Shown: positions 33,378-42,736, counted from the first letter of the stretch. The stretch: DNA of 51,719 nucleotides from Azospirillum isscasi (GCF_030849505.1 NZ_JAUJFI010000018.1:1-51719), one strand, 5' to 3'. Notes: generated from the letters alone by a model not told the origin. Translations and numbers: made by a program.

Positions 33378-35519
33378 ATGATCCGGCTTTCGGTCAACGC
33401 CCTGCTGAACTTCCACCCAAAAGCCATCCTGGCGGCCATCGTCCTGGCGATGACCCTGCTGGGCGGAGTGGCCTGGGGTGCGTTGTCGCTGGCCGATTAC
33501 GTCAACACGCTCGACCGGGCGGAACAGGGCACCCGGCAGGCCGCGGCCTTTCTGGAGGGGCACGCCGACGCGGTGCTGGACGGCGGCGCCGCCGCGCTGG
33601 CGCGGGTGGCCGACCGGCTGGAGGAGGGCGGGCTGGCGACGCTGGCCGACAGCGCGCTGGGGGAGGCTCTGGCGGCGTCGCGGTTCGGTGCGCTGTCCAT
33701 CCTGGACGGCGGCGGCCGGACCGTGTTCGGCCCCTCGATCCACCCGGACGGCGGCGTCTCCAGCGTGCTGCAAGGTGCGGGGGGCGGCCTGGAGCTTCTG
33801 CACGGGCGGGTGGACGGGGTCGATTCCATTCTGCTGGTCCGGCGCATCCTGGGGCGCGGGGGCGTCCTCGACGGCGCGGTCCTGCTGGCGCTTCCCTCCT
33901 CCAGTCTGCACACCGTGCTCGACGTGTTCGGTGACGGGCGGTACAGCGTCGCCGGCCTGTTCCGGTTGGACGGCGCGCGGCTGACCGGCATCGGCGACGT
34001 CGGGCTCGGCCCCCTTCCCGTGTTGGAACCCGGGGCGGAGAGCGCCGACGGCCACTGGTCCGTGAATGGACGGGGTGCGGTCATCGGCCTGAAGCGGATG
34101 CGCGATTTCCCGGCGGTGGCGGCGGTGGCCCTGCCGCGCAGCATCGTCCTGGAGCCCTGGAGCAGCCGGTTGCGGCACGGCTTCCTGATGGTCGGTGTCA
34201 GCGTCGTCGCGCTGTTCGGGCTCGGTGCGCTCGGCTGGGCCAGCCTGCGGCGCGAGGCGGCGGCCCGCGACGCCCTGCGCGACGCCAACGCCCGGCTGGA
34301 GCAGCGCGTGGAGGAGCGCACCGCCGACCTGCGGTCGCTGAACCAGAAGCTGGTCCGCGCCCTGTCCGAGAAGGAGCGCGCCAATCAGGCCAAGGCCCGC
34401 TTCCTGTCGGCGGCCAACCACGACCTGCGCCAACCCTTCCAGGCGCTGCGCCTGTTCCATCACCTGCTGATGGAGCGGCTGAAGGACACGCGCGAACGGT
34501 CCATCGCCGAGAAGATGGGGGAGGCGCTGGACAGCGGGGAGAAGCTGCTGCACGCGCTGCTGGAGGTCGCCACGCTGGACGCCGGGGTGGTCCGCCCGAA
34601 CATCGCCAATGTGGCCATCGCCTCCGTCCTGGGCGGTTTGGCGTCGGAATTCCGGGGGCTGGCGGCGGACAAGCGGCTGGAACTGCGCGTGCGCGGGTGC
34701 GACGCGATGGTGCGGACGGACGCCACGCTGCTGACCCGGATGCTGGGCGACCTGCTGCGCAACGCCATCACCTACACACCGGCGGGCGGTATCGTGGTCG
34801 GCTGCCGGCGGCGCGGCCAGTGGCTGCGCATCGAGGTGTGGGACACCGGCTCCGGCATCGCGGCGGAGCATCTGGACGCCATCTTCGAAGACTTCGTGCA
34901 GTTGGGCAATCCCGAGCGCGACCGCCGCCGCGGCCTGGGGCTGGGGCTGTCCAAGGTGCGCCGCAAGGCGGCCCTGCTGGGCCACGCGGTCGAGGTCCGC
35001 TCGCGTCTGGGCCAGGGGTCGGTCTTCTCCGTCATGGTCCCGCTGGCGGCCAGCGAAGCGCGGACGGATGCGGCGCTGGCGCCCGCGTCGACCGGGCGTG
35101 CGGAGGATCGTCCGGCCCGCCTGATCCTGATCGTGGAGGACGACCCGGTGCAGAGCGCCGGGATGCAGCTCCTTCTGGAGAGCTGGGGGCACGATGTCCT
35201 GGTGGCCGTGGACGGACCGTCGGCGCTGGAGGCGTTGCGCGGGGCGCCGCGCTGTCCGGACGTGATCCTGTCGGACTTCCGCCTGCCCGGGCCGCTGACG
35301 GGGGCGGAGACGGTCACCCGCGCGGCCGAGCAGGAGGGGCGCCCCATCCCCGGCATCATCCTGACCGGCGACACCGCCCCCGAGCGCATCCGCGAGGCGG
35401 TGGCCGCGGGCTGCCGCCTGCTGCACAAGCCGGTCACCCCCGACGTGCTCCGCGACGCGCTGAACGCCCTGGGGGCGGAGCGCATGCCCTTCCGCCAGAC
35501 CCAGCCGTCCGCGGCGTGA
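33378..35519 (+). CDS. Hybrid sensor histidine kinase with C-terminal receiver
   Basis: A 713-residue protein (from the ATG at 33378). TM1 is at 17-36, a periplasmic sensor of ~225 residues follows without recognised motif, TM2 is at 268-290, and a short coiled coil runs to 340. The HisKA domain has FLSAANHDLRQPFQALRL with phospho-acceptor His348, a form typical of kinases with an NHDLRQP box. The HATPase has Asn462, DTGSG at 489-493 and GLGLGLS. The receiver domain has the acidic pair in VEDDP, phospho-acceptor Asp633 in LSDFRLP and Lys684. No cognate regulator is adjacent. Earlier in-frame starts exist (33252, 33189) but the added sequence looks non-coding; no start has a good ribosome site. 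Confidence 0.88.
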   Translation: MIRLSVNALLNFHPKAILAAIVLAMTLLGGVAWGALSLADYVNTLDRAEQGTRQAAAFLEGHADAVLDGGAAALARVADRLEEGGLATLADSALGEALAASRFGALSILDGGGRTVFGPSIHPDGGVSSVLQGAGGGLELLHGRVDGVDSILLVRRILGRGGVLDGAVLLALPSSSLHTVLDVFGDGRYSVAGLFRLDGARLTGIGDVGLGPLPVLEPGAESADGHWSVNGRGAVIGLKRMRDFPAVAAVALPRSIVLEPWSSRLRHGFLMVGVSVVALFGLGALGWASLRREAAARDALRDANARLEQRVEERTADLRSLNQKLVRALSEKERANQAKARFLSAANHDLRQPFQALRLFHHLLMERLKDTRERSIAEKMGEALDSGEKLLHALLEVATLDAGVVRPNIANVAIASVLGGLASEFRGLAADKRLELRVRGCDAMVRTDATLLTRMLGDLLRNAITYTPAGGIVVGCRRRGQWLRIEVWDTGSGIAAEHLDAIFEDFVQLGNPERDRRRGLGLGLSKVRRKAALLGHAVEVRSRLGQGSVFSVMVPLAASEARTDAALAPASTGRAEDRPARLILIVEDDPVQSAGMQLLLESWGHDVLVAVDGPSALEALRGAPRCPDVILSDFRLPGPLTGAETVTRAAEQEGRPIPGIILTGDTAPERIREAVAAGCRLLHKPVTPDVLRDALNALGAERMPFRQTQPSAA

Positions 35520-35653
35520 ACCGGGTTCCGGCCCCCGTCCGGCCCCCCTTCCGGTGGTGCAGGCCCGGCAGACACGCCTATCGAGGGTTACATTAATCAT
35601 TCGTGAAGGCCGCAACGCGTACCCTGAGACCGTGATCGGAGGCGAACACGGCC

Positions 35654-36946
35654 ATGCAGCAGCGTCCTCTCACCCGTCTGGATCAGGTTCAGCTCGATGC
35701 GGTGGTGCGTCGGCACGAGATGTTCCGGAACGCCCGCATCGGCGGCGCGCGGGCGACGCTGTCCTTTTTCGACCTGAACGGGCTGGACCTGGAGGGGCGC
35801 GACCTCGCCCACGCCGACTTCGTAGGGGCCAGCCTGCGCGGGGCCAACCTGGCCGGGGCGCGGCTGGACTGCGCGTCGATGTTCGCCACGGACCTGCGGC
35901 TGGCCAATCTGGTGAACGCCAGCCTCATCAAGACGGACCTGCGCGGCGCCTGCCTGCGCGGGGCGATCCTGATCGGCGCCAACCTGTTCGAGGCTGATTT
36001 GCGGGACGGCTCGCTGGCCGAGAAGGACCGCGACGGCAGTCTGCGCATCATCCAGGTGGAGGCCCAGCCGACCGAAACGTCGGGGGCCGACCTGTCCGGC
36101 GCCAACCTGACCAACGCCCGGCTGTCCGGTGCCATGGCGATCCACACCGACTTCACCGACGCGCTGATGCGCGGGTGCAAGCTGGTGCGCGCCACCATGC
36201 GGGGGGCCAACTTCACCGGATCCAACCTGGAGGGTGCGGATCTGTCGGGGGCGGATCTCCGCGGCGCCTGCCTGCGCGGCGCGGTGCTGACCGGCGCCAA
36301 CATGGTCATGACGGAGCTGACCGACGCCGACATGGAGGATGCCCTGACCGACGACCCGGTTGGCCGCGTCGTCGCCGAACTCGGGCGTCCGCTGGACGAG
36401 CTTCTGCACGACCACATCCGTTGGGTCGGGTCCAGCGGGGCGGAGGGCACGGCGCTCGACCTGTCGGGCTTCGACCTGCGGCATGCCCCGTCGCTGGCCC
36501 ACACCTGCCTGACCATGCTGCGGGCGGTGGGGGCGACGCTGTACGGGCTGGACCTGACCAGCGTGCAGCTCCAGGCCGCGGTTCTGGAGAAGGGCGACCT
36601 GCGCCTCGCCAAGCTGGTGAGCGGCGACCTGCGCGGGGTCAATCTGCGCAACGCGAAGCTGAACAACGCCGACCTGCGCAAGGCCAACCTCCGTCCGCTC
36701 TATTTCGACGAGAGGCGGTCGATGCATTCCGATCTGTCGGGAGCGCGGCTGCGCTACGCCGACCTGCGCGGCGCCTGCCTGCGCGAGGTGAACTTCGCGG
36801 GCGCCGACCTGTCCTTCGCCAACCTGTCCGGCTGCGACCTGACGAAGACGGACCTGACCAACGCCCGCATGTTCGGGGCGAAGGTGGATCTGCGCTCCCT
36901 GTCGGACGGCGCCATTCTCGACGGTGTGGCGGGGCTCAAGCTTTAG
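35654..36946 (+). CDS. Pentapeptide-repeat protein
   Basis: A 430-residue protein made largely of A(D/N)LxG-type pentapeptide repeats. Two right-handed beta-helix blocks, at about 45-220 and 280-425, are separated by a non-repeat insert containing HDHIRWVGSSGAEG, a motif also seen in other pentapeptide proteins. There is no signal peptide or membrane segment. Such proteins serve as protein-binding scaffolds, some as gyrase-protecting DNA mimics; no function can be assigned here. GGAGG lies about 11 nt before the ATG. The strict repeat pattern and GC3 bias leave no doubt that it is coding. Confidence 0.92.
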   Translation: MQQRPLTRLDQVQLDAVVRRHEMFRNARIGGARATLSFFDLNGLDLEGRDLAHADFVGASLRGANLAGARLDCASMFATDLRLANLVNASLIKTDLRGACLRGAILIGANLFEADLRDGSLAEKDRDGSLRIIQVEAQPTETSGADLSGANLTNARLSGAMAIHTDFTDALMRGCKLVRATMRGANFTGSNLEGADLSGADLRGACLRGAVLTGANMVMTELTDADMEDALTDDPVGRVVAELGRPLDELLHDHIRWVGSSGAEGTALDLSGFDLRHAPSLAHTCLTMLRAVGATLYGLDLTSVQLQAAVLEKGDLRLAKLVSGDLRGVNLRNAKLNNADLRKANLRPLYFDERRSMHSDLSGARLRYADLRGACLREVNFAGADLSFANLSGCDLTKTDLTNARMFGAKVDLRSLSDGAILDGVAGLKL

Positions 36947-36984
36947 GAGTATTTTGCACCTGAATTCGATGGGGAGTGCGTTCC

Positions 36985-37416
36985 ATGTCCGGGCGCGTCG
37001 GTGCGGTTTGCGGTGGCGTGGTGTTCGGCCTGATGCTGGCGGCGGGGGTGGCGGCGCTGCCCGGTTCCGCCGAGGCCCGGTCGTCGGTCTTCCTGTCCGT
37101 CGGGCCGGTCTATCCGGACTATCCGCCGCCGCACCGTCATTTCCATGGCTATCCGCCGCCGGTCTATGTGGTGCCGCCCCCGCCGCCGGTGGTCTATGTG
37201 CAGCCGGCGCCCGTTCCGGCCCCACCGCCCACGGTGATCTTCAGCGAGCCGCCGGCGCCCGTCGTCAACGCCACCCCGACCGGCCCGGCCTATGTGGCGC
37301 GCAACGGCCAGCTCTGCCGCGAGTATCAGACGACGATCATGGTCGGCGGCGTGGCGCAACCCGGCTACGGCACCGCCTGCCGTCAGGCGGACGGAAGCTG
37401 GCGGGTGGTCAACTGA
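36985..37416 (+). CDS. Exported proline-rich protein
   Basis: A 143-residue protein with a Sec signal peptide (hydrophobic VCGGVVFGLMLAAGVAAL, cleavage likely after SAEA, about residue 33). The middle is extremely Pro/Tyr/Val rich (YPDYPPPHRHFHGYPPP, VVPPPPPVV). A C-terminal ~35-residue segment LCREYQTTIMVGG ... YGTACRQADGSWRVV resembles the tail of 17-kDa surface-antigen/glycine-zipper proteins and has two Cys that could form a disulfide. It is probably periplasmic or outer-membrane associated. GGGGAG at 9 nt supports the ATG at 36985 over the GTG three codons upstream. Confidence 0.8.
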   Translation: MSGRVGAVCGGVVFGLMLAAGVAALPGSAEARSSVFLSVGPVYPDYPPPHRHFHGYPPPVYVVPPPPPVVYVQPAPVPAPPPTVIFSEPPAPVVNATPTGPAYVARNGQLCREYQTTIMVGGVAQPGYGTACRQADGSWRVVN

Positions 37417-37465
37417 GGGGGTGGGGGCAGAACGTCCCGAAGACAGCGCCCCCGCCGCCAAAGAA

Positions 37466-37499
37466 AAAGGCCCTTCCCCCGGCAGGAGGAAGGGCCTTT
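37466..37499. terminator. Bidirectional terminator between the proline-rich and metQ genes
   Basis: A 12-bp stem AAAGGCCCTTCC/GGAAGGGCCTTT (37466-37477 and 37488-37499) with a 10-nt loop. On the minus strand it ends in TTTTTCTTT, a good U-tract for the met operon; on the plus strand CTTTCC follows. It lies between two convergent genes. Confidence 0.85.
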
Positions 37500-37518
37500 C
37501 CGTTGGAACCGGAAACGC

Positions 37519-38319
37519 TTACCAGGCCGGAACCACGGCGCCCTTGAAGCGGTCGAGGATGAACTGCTTCACCTCGTCGCTCTGGTAGATCTTCACCAGC
37601 TTGGCGACCCAGGGCTTGTCCTGGTCGGCCTTGCGGATGGCGATGATGTTGGCGTAGGGGCTCTCGCTGGCCTCGCGGGCGATGGCGTCCTTGTTCGGGT
37701 CCAGGCCGGATTCCAGCGCGTAGTTGGTGTTGATGACCGCCACGGCCACGTCGTCCAGCGAACGCGGAAGCTGGGCGGCGTCCAGTTCCAGGATCTGGAG
37801 CTTCTTCGGGTTGTCGGCGATGTCGAGCGGCGACGCCTTCAGGCCCGCGCCCTCCTTCACCTTGATCAGCCCCTTGGCCTGGAGCAGCAGCAGGGCGCGG
37901 CCGCCGTTGGTCGGGTCGTTGGGGATGGAGACCTTGGCGCCGTCCGGCAGCGCGTCCAGGCTCTTCACCGTCTTGGAATAGATGCCCATCGGGAAGATCA
38001 CCGTCTTGGCGACGCTGACCAGCGCGTAGCCGCGGTCCTTCACCTGGTTGTCCAGATAGGGCTGGTGCTGGAAGGAGTTGACGTCGAGGTCACCCTGCGA
38101 CAGCGCCTGGTTCGGGATGACGTAGTCGGAGAACTCCAGCACCGTCAGGTCGAGGCCCTCCTTGGCGGCCAGCGGCTTCACCTTCTCCAGGATCTGGGCG
38201 TGCGGGCCGGGGGTGACGCCGATCTTCAGGGCTTCCGCGGACGCGCCGAAGGCGGTCGCCAGGGTCGCGATGCCGGCCACCAGGCCGAAGGCCGCGCCGA
38301 GCACACGGGTACGGAACAT
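37519..38319 (-). CDS. metQ: Methionine ABC transporter substrate-binding protein (MetQ/NlpA family)
   Basis: A 266-residue periplasmic protein. The signal peptide (LGAAFGLVAGIATLATAFGASA) has no lipobox Cys, so it is probably soluble rather than a lipoprotein. The mature part starts LKIGVTPGPHAQILE and has the family core DLDVNSFQHQPYLDNQ, IPNDPTNGGRALLLLQ and LDAAQLPRSLDDV. It would deliver methionine to MetN-MetI. GAGGAG lies 6 nt before the ATG at 38319. It is the last gene of the operon, 10 bp after metI. A second MetQ is encoded at the operon's start. Confidence 0.93.
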   Translation of the reverse strand: MFRTRVLGAAFGLVAGIATLATAFGASAEALKIGVTPGPHAQILEKVKPLAAKEGLDLTVLEFSDYVIPNQALSQGDLDVNSFQHQPYLDNQVKDRGYALVSVAKTVIFPMGIYSKTVKSLDALPDGAKVSIPNDPTNGGRALLLLQAKGLIKVKEGAGLKASPLDIADNPKKLQILELDAAQLPRSLDDVAVAVINTNYALESGLDPNKDAIAREASESPYANIIAIRKADQDKPWVAKLVKIYQSDEVKQFILDRFKGAVVPAW

Positions 38320-38329
38320 CTCCAACTCC

Positions 38330-38998
38330 TCAGGACTTCAGGTTGCGTTTGTTGACGCGGCGGGCGATCCAGTCGCCCGTCGATTGAACGATCTGCACCA
38401 GCACGATCAGCACGATCACCACAGCCAGCATCACCTCCGGCAGGAAGCGCTGGTAGCCGTAGCGGATGCCGAGGTCGCCCAGACCGCCGCCGCCGACCGC
38501 CCCGACCATCGCCGAATAGCCGATCAGGCTGACCACCGACAGCGTCAGGCCCAGCGCGATGGCCGGCATCGCCTCCGGCAGCAGGACCTTGCGGATGATC
38601 TGGAAGGGCGTGGCGCCCATGGACTGCGCCGCCTCGATCAGGCCGCGGTCCACCTCGCGCACGGCGCCCTCGACGATGCGGGCGATGAAGGGCACGGCGG
38701 CGACCGTCAGCGGCACGATGGCCGCGGCGGTGCCGATGGAGGTGCCGGCGATCAGCCGGGTGAAGGGAATGATCGCCACCACCAGGATGATGAAGGGGGT
38801 GGAGCGCGTCATGTTCACCAGCACGCCGGCGATCCGGTTGAAGGTGAGGTTCTGCAGCAGCTCCCCCCGGCCCGTGACGGCCAGGAGCACGCCCAGCGGA
38901 AGGCCCAGCGCCGTGCCCAGAAGGCCCGACACCGCCACCATGTAGAGCGTGTCGAGAAGCGCCTTAAACAGCAGCGCGTAGATTTCCGGGGACAGCAT
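38330..38998 (-). CDS. metI: Methionine ABC transporter permease
   Basis: A 222-residue membrane protein with five hydrophobic segments and the coupling EAA loop EAAQSMGATPFQIIRKVLLP. This is the usual size and shape of MetI. I choose the ATG at 38998 (GAGGTG about 8 nt upstream), which puts its start 35 bp inside the end of metN; a start at 39016 is also open. It forms the transmembrane channel with MetN as ATPase. Confidence 0.94.
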   Translation of the reverse strand: MLSPEIYALLFKALLDTLYMVAVSGLLGTALGLPLGVLLAVTGRGELLQNLTFNRIAGVLVNMTRSTPFIILVVAIIPFTRLIAGTSIGTAAAIVPLTVAAVPFIARIVEGAVREVDRGLIEAAQSMGATPFQIIRKVLLPEAMPAIALGLTLSVVSLIGYSAMVGAVGGGGLGDLGIRYGYQRFLPEVMLAVVIVLIVLVQIVQSTGDWIARRVNKRNLKS

Positions 38999-40028
38999 GA
39001 CCAAGCACCTCGACACCGAGCTTGTTGACGTTCAGGAGGCTGATGGCCGCCTCGATGGACTGCGGGTTGCCGATGGCCTCCACCACCAGCGTTCCGAAAG
39101 GCGCGCCCTGGATCTCGTCGATCTGGCCGTGCCAGATGTTCAGGTCCAGGTTCAGCTTGCGGCTGATCGCGCTGATCACCGGGGAGGTCGCGCGCTCGCC
39201 CGTGAAGGTGATGCGCAGCACGATGTTCGACCCCGCCACCGGCGTCGGCGACAGGCGGGCGCGCAGGCTGTCCGGAATGCCGCGGTTGATCACCGGATCG
39301 ACGAAGGTCTTCGTCGTCTCGTGCTTCGGGTGGGCGAAGACGTCGAAGACCGGCCCCTGCTCGATGATGCGCCCGTTCTCCATCACCGCCACCTTGTGGC
39401 AGATCTCCTTGATGACGGCGATCTCGTGGGTGATCAGGACGATGGTCAGCCCCAGCCGCTTGTTGATGTCGGCCAGCAGGTGGAGGATCTGGGTCGTCGT
39501 CTCCGGGTCCAGGGCGGAGGTCGCCTCGTCCGACAGAAGCACCTTGGGCTTGCTGGCCAGCGCGCGGGCGATGCCGACGCGCTGCTTCTGCCCGCCCGAC
39601 AGCTCCGCCGGATAGCGGTCGCGCTTGTCGGTGAGGCCGACGAGATCGAGCAGCGGCTCCACCGTCTCGCGGATCTGCGCCTTCGTCACCCCGGCCAGCT
39701 CCAGCGGCAGGGCGACGTTGTCGAACACCGTGCGCGAGGACAGCAGGTTGAAGTGCTGGAAGATCATGCCGATGCTGTGCCGCGCCTCGCGCAGCTCGCG
39801 GGCCGACAGGGCGGTGACGTCCACCCCGTCCACCAGCACGCGGCCCGAGGTCGGCTTCTCCAGCAGGTTCACGGTGCGCAGCAGCGTGGACTTGCCGGCG
39901 CCCGAACGCCCGATGATGCCGTAGATCTCGCCGCGCCCGATGGTCAGGTCGATGTCGGCGAGCGCCTGCACCGGCGTGCCGGTTCCGCGGGAGGGGTAGG
40001 TTTTCTGAAGCTGTTCGAAGGTTATCAT
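38964..40028 (-). CDS. metN: Methionine ABC transporter ATP-binding protein
   Basis: A 354-residue ABC ATPase. Walker A GRSGAGKST is at 40-48, the signature LSGGQ at 143-147, Walker B VLLSDE at 163-168 and the switch His in LITHE. The C-terminal ~90 residues (about 262-345) form the NIL/ACT-like domain that senses methionine and inhibits the transporter. Its ATG overlaps the TGA of the acyl-CoA ligase gene upstream (ATGA), so the two are coupled. It powers uptake with MetI and the two MetQ proteins. Confidence 0.95.
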   Translation of the reverse strand: MITFEQLQKTYPSRGTGTPVQALADIDLTIGRGEIYGIIGRSGAGKSTLLRTVNLLEKPTSGRVLVDGVDVTALSARELREARHSIGMIFQHFNLLSSRTVFDNVALPLELAGVTKAQIRETVEPLLDLVGLTDKRDRYPAELSGGQKQRVGIARALASKPKVLLSDEATSALDPETTTQILHLLADINKRLGLTIVLITHEIAVIKEICHKVAVMENGRIIEQGPVFDVFAHPKHETTKTFVDPVINRGIPDSLRARLSPTPVAGSNIVLRITFTGERATSPVISAISRKLNLDLNIWHGQIDEIQGAPFGTLVVEAIGNPQSIEAAISLLNVNKLGVEVLGHAVPGNLRAAV

Positions 40029-41695
40029 ACGCTCTGGGCCTCCCGACGCTCTCCCAGCTCGCGGGCGGCGTCGCGCAGGACGGTCTTTTGGATTTTGCCG
40101 GTCGATGTCTTCGGCAGGTCGCTGAACACAACGGTACGCGGCACCTTGTAGTGCGCAATGCGGTCCCGGCACCATTGAATTATGTCGGCCTCAGACGGGC
40201 GCTCCGCGCCGGGCTTCACCGTCACGAAGGCGCAGGGGCTCTCGCCCCAACGGTCGTCGGGGCGGGCGACCACGGCGGCCTCCAGAACGGCGGGGTGCCG
40301 GTACAACGCCTCCTCCACCTCCAGGGACGAGATGTTCTCGCCGCCGGATATGATGATGTCCTTGCTGCGGTCCTTCACCTCGATATAGCCGTCGGGGTGC
40401 AGCACGCCCAGATCCCCGGTGCGGAACCAGCCGTCCTTCAGCGCCTCCCGCGTCGCCGCGGGGTTCTTCAGATAGCCCTTCATCACCGTGTTGCCGCGCA
40501 GCGCGACCTCGCCGATGGTCTGGGCGTCGGCGGGGACCGGCCGGCCGGTCTCGCGGTCGAGGACCGCGGCGTCCTCCACCGCGACGTGGTTCACCCCCTG
40601 CCGCGCGAACTGGACGGCCAGCCCGTCGGAATCCAGCGCGTCCCATTCCGGCTGCGGGGCGCAGACGGTGGCCGGGCCGTAGCATTCGGTCAGCCCGTAC
40701 ATGTGCACCACCTCGAAACCCAGCGCCGCCATGCCGGCCAGGACGGCGGAGGGCGGGGCCGCCCCGCCGGTCCCCACGATCACCGGGCGGGGCGCGCGCC
40801 GCCGCACCGCCGCCGGGGCGTGGATCAGCATGTTCAGCACGATCGGCGCGCCGCACAGGTGGGTGACGCCGAGGTCGGCGATGGCGTCGAAGATGGCCGC
40901 CGGCTCCACCCGGCGCAGGCAGACATGGGTGCCGCCCGCGGCGGTCACCGCCCAGCTGTAGGTCCAGCCGTTGCAGTGGAACATCGGCAGCGTCCACAGG
41001 AAGACGCTCTCGGGCCGGACGTTCAGGGTGAAGGCGTTGCCCAGCGCGTTCAGATAGGCGCCGCGGTGGTGATAGACGACGCCCTTGGGGTTGCCGGTGG
41101 TGCCGCTGGTGTAGTTCAGGGCGATGGCCTGCCATTCGTCGTCCGGCCCGTGCCAGGGGGCGGGTTCGGCGGCGGCGAGGAAGTCCTCATACTCCACCGC
41201 ACCCAGCGAGGGGGCGTCCGGCACCAGTTCGTCGGCGATCTCCACCAGCGTGATGGGGCGCCCCGTCTGGCTCAGAGCGGCCTTGGCGACCGGCGACAGC
41301 TCGCGGTCCACGATCAGCAGGCTGGTTTCGCTGTGCTCCAGGATGAAGGCGATGGCCGCGGCGTCCAGCCGGGTGTTCAGCGCGTTCAGGACCGCGCCGG
41401 CCAGCGGCACCGCGTAATGCGCCTCCAGCAGGGCCGGGACGTTGGGCGCCAGCACCGATACGGTGTCGCCGCGGCCCACCCCGGCCCGGAGCAGAGCCCC
41501 GGCGAAGCGCCGCACCCGGTCCAGGAATTGCGCGTAGGTGATGGTCCGGCGGCCATGGCGGATGGCCGGCTTGTCCGGATAGACCTTCGCGGCGCGCTTC
41601 AGGAAGCTGAGCGGGCTGAGCGGGACGTGATTCGCGGGATCGGGGGCGAGGTCGCGGTCGAAGATCGAGGCGGTGCCGCGGGAGGGGCCGGTCAT
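40025..41695 (-). CDS. AMP-forming acyl-CoA ligase within the met operon
   Basis: A 556-residue class I adenylate-forming enzyme. TSGTTGNPKG is at 196-205, followed by VYHHRGAYLNALGNAF, MYGLTECYGPATVC (A5), WFRTGDLGVLHPDGYIEVKDRSKDIIISGGENIS (A7-A8 region) and catalytic Lys534 in STGKIQK. The sequence type matches the medium-chain acyl-CoA synthetase group that includes DmdB, the 3-methylmercaptopropionyl-CoA ligase. It sits between metQ and metN, overlapping metN by 4 bp; in that context a sulfur-containing acid from methionine breakdown is a reasonable substrate guess, but not shown. AGGAAG lies 8 nt before the ATG at 41695. Confidence 0.9.
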   Translation of the reverse strand: MTGPSRGTASIFDRDLAPDPANHVPLSPLSFLKRAAKVYPDKPAIRHGRRTITYAQFLDRVRRFAGALLRAGVGRGDTVSVLAPNVPALLEAHYAVPLAGAVLNALNTRLDAAAIAFILEHSETSLLIVDRELSPVAKAALSQTGRPITLVEIADELVPDAPSLGAVEYEDFLAAAEPAPWHGPDDEWQAIALNYTSGTTGNPKGVVYHHRGAYLNALGNAFTLNVRPESVFLWTLPMFHCNGWTYSWAVTAAGGTHVCLRRVEPAAIFDAIADLGVTHLCGAPIVLNMLIHAPAAVRRRAPRPVIVGTGGAAPPSAVLAGMAALGFEVVHMYGLTECYGPATVCAPQPEWDALDSDGLAVQFARQGVNHVAVEDAAVLDRETGRPVPADAQTIGEVALRGNTVMKGYLKNPAATREALKDGWFRTGDLGVLHPDGYIEVKDRSKDIIISGGENISSLEVEEALYRHPAVLEAAVVARPDDRWGESPCAFVTVKPGAERPSEADIIQWCRDRIAHYKVPRTVVFSDLPKTSTGKIQKTVLRDAARELGERREAQSV

Positions 41696-41741
41696 GGACG
41701 GAACTTCCTGAAAAAGAAATGTTTTTCTGGCCATTGTTTTC

Positions 41742-41857
41742 CCCTTTCCCGCCCCGGGAGAGGGAAGGGTGAGGGTGCCGCCACGGATCGGTGCACTGAT
41801 CCTCGGCAGCACCCTCACCCGGCCCTTCGGGCCACCCTCTCCCGGGGCGGGAGAGGG
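41742..41857. repeat. Type B long intergenic inverted repeat, copy 2
   Basis: The arms CCCTTTCCCGCCCCGGGAGAGGG (41742-41764, given here as its two halves joined at GCCCCGGG) and 41835-41857 are near-exact reverse complements, with inner arms AGGGTGAGGGTGCCG and GGCAGCACCCTCACCC. It is closely similar to the copy at 21696-21835, including the central GATCCTCG-like bases. It lies between metQ and the acyl-CoA ligase gene and may cut back transcription or stabilise mRNA between them. Confidence 0.85.
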
Positions 41858-41873
41858 GAGGGATAGATTGCGG

Positions 41874-42665
41874 TCACCAGGTCGGGATGATGGTGCCGTT
41901 GAAGCGGGTGTTGATGAAGTCCCGCACCTCGGCGGAGCGGTACAGCTCGATGAAGCGCTTGATCGCCGGGTCCTCGGCGCGGTCCTTGCGGACGGCCCAG
42001 ACGAGGTGCCACTTCGACTGGTCATCCTCCAGAACCAGTGCGGTCTTGGGGCTCAGCCCGGCCAGGACCGCGTAGTTCAGGGTGATGACCGAGGCGTCCA
42101 CGTCGTCCAGCGAGCGCGGAAGCTGCGCCGCGTCCAGCTCCACCAGCTTGATCTTCTTCGGGTTGGCGGCGATGTCGGCGATGCCGGTGTTCAGGCCCGC
42201 CCCGTCCTTCAGCCCGATCACCCCGGCCTTGGCCAGCAGGAACAGCGCGCGGGCGCCGTTGGTCGGGTCGTTGGGGATGGAGACGCTGGCTCCCTCCTTC
42301 AGGTCGGCCAGCGACTGGACCTTCTTGCCGTAGATGCCCATGGGCACCACGATGCTCTTGGCGACCGGCACGATGTCGTAGCCGCGCTGCTTGATCTGGT
42401 TGTCCAGGAAGGGCTGGTGCTGGAAGTTGTTGGCGTCGATGTCGCCGGACTGGAGCGCCGCGTTGGGCATGTTCCAGTCGGTGAACTCGATCACCTCCGC
42501 CTTCAAACCCTCCTTGGCGGCGATCTTCGCCGTGTATTCCAGGATCTCGCCATAGGGGCCGGCGGACACGCCGAGCTTCAGCGACGCGGCGTCGGCGCCG
42601 GTGGCGAAGGTGAGAAGGGCGGCGGCGAAGGCGGCAGTGAAAGTAGACGTCAGAAAGGCTTTCAC
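41874..42665 (-). CDS. metQ: Methionine ABC transporter substrate-binding protein (MetQ paralog)
   Basis: A 263-residue protein, clearly related to the MetQ at 37519. It has signal peptide FTAAFAAALLTFATGADA without lipobox, then LKLGVSAGPYGEILE, DIDANNFQHQPFLDNQ, IPNDPTNGARALFLL, LDAAQLPRSLDDV and a C-terminal FNGTIIPTW. Two binding proteins with one MetN-MetI pair suggest different ligands or affinities, for example methionine versus oxidised or D-methionine. The start is a GTG at 42665 with AAGGA 8 nt upstream. The gene begins 71 bp after a 66-residue protein gene on the same transcript. Confidence 0.92.
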   Translation of the reverse strand: MKAFLTSTFTAAFAAALLTFATGADAASLKLGVSAGPYGEILEYTAKIAAKEGLKAEVIEFTDWNMPNAALQSGDIDANNFQHQPFLDNQIKQRGYDIVPVAKSIVVPMGIYGKKVQSLADLKEGASVSIPNDPTNGARALFLLAKAGVIGLKDGAGLNTGIADIAANPKKIKLVELDAAQLPRSLDDVDASVITLNYAVLAGLSPKTALVLEDDQSKWHLVWAVRKDRAEDPAIKRFIELYRSAEVRDFINTRFNGTIIPTW

Positions 42666-42736
42666 GGAACGGGTCCTTATGTGGGCGGTGTGGAATATCG
42701 GAATCGGGCGATGGACCGGTGTGAAATGCGGGCGCG

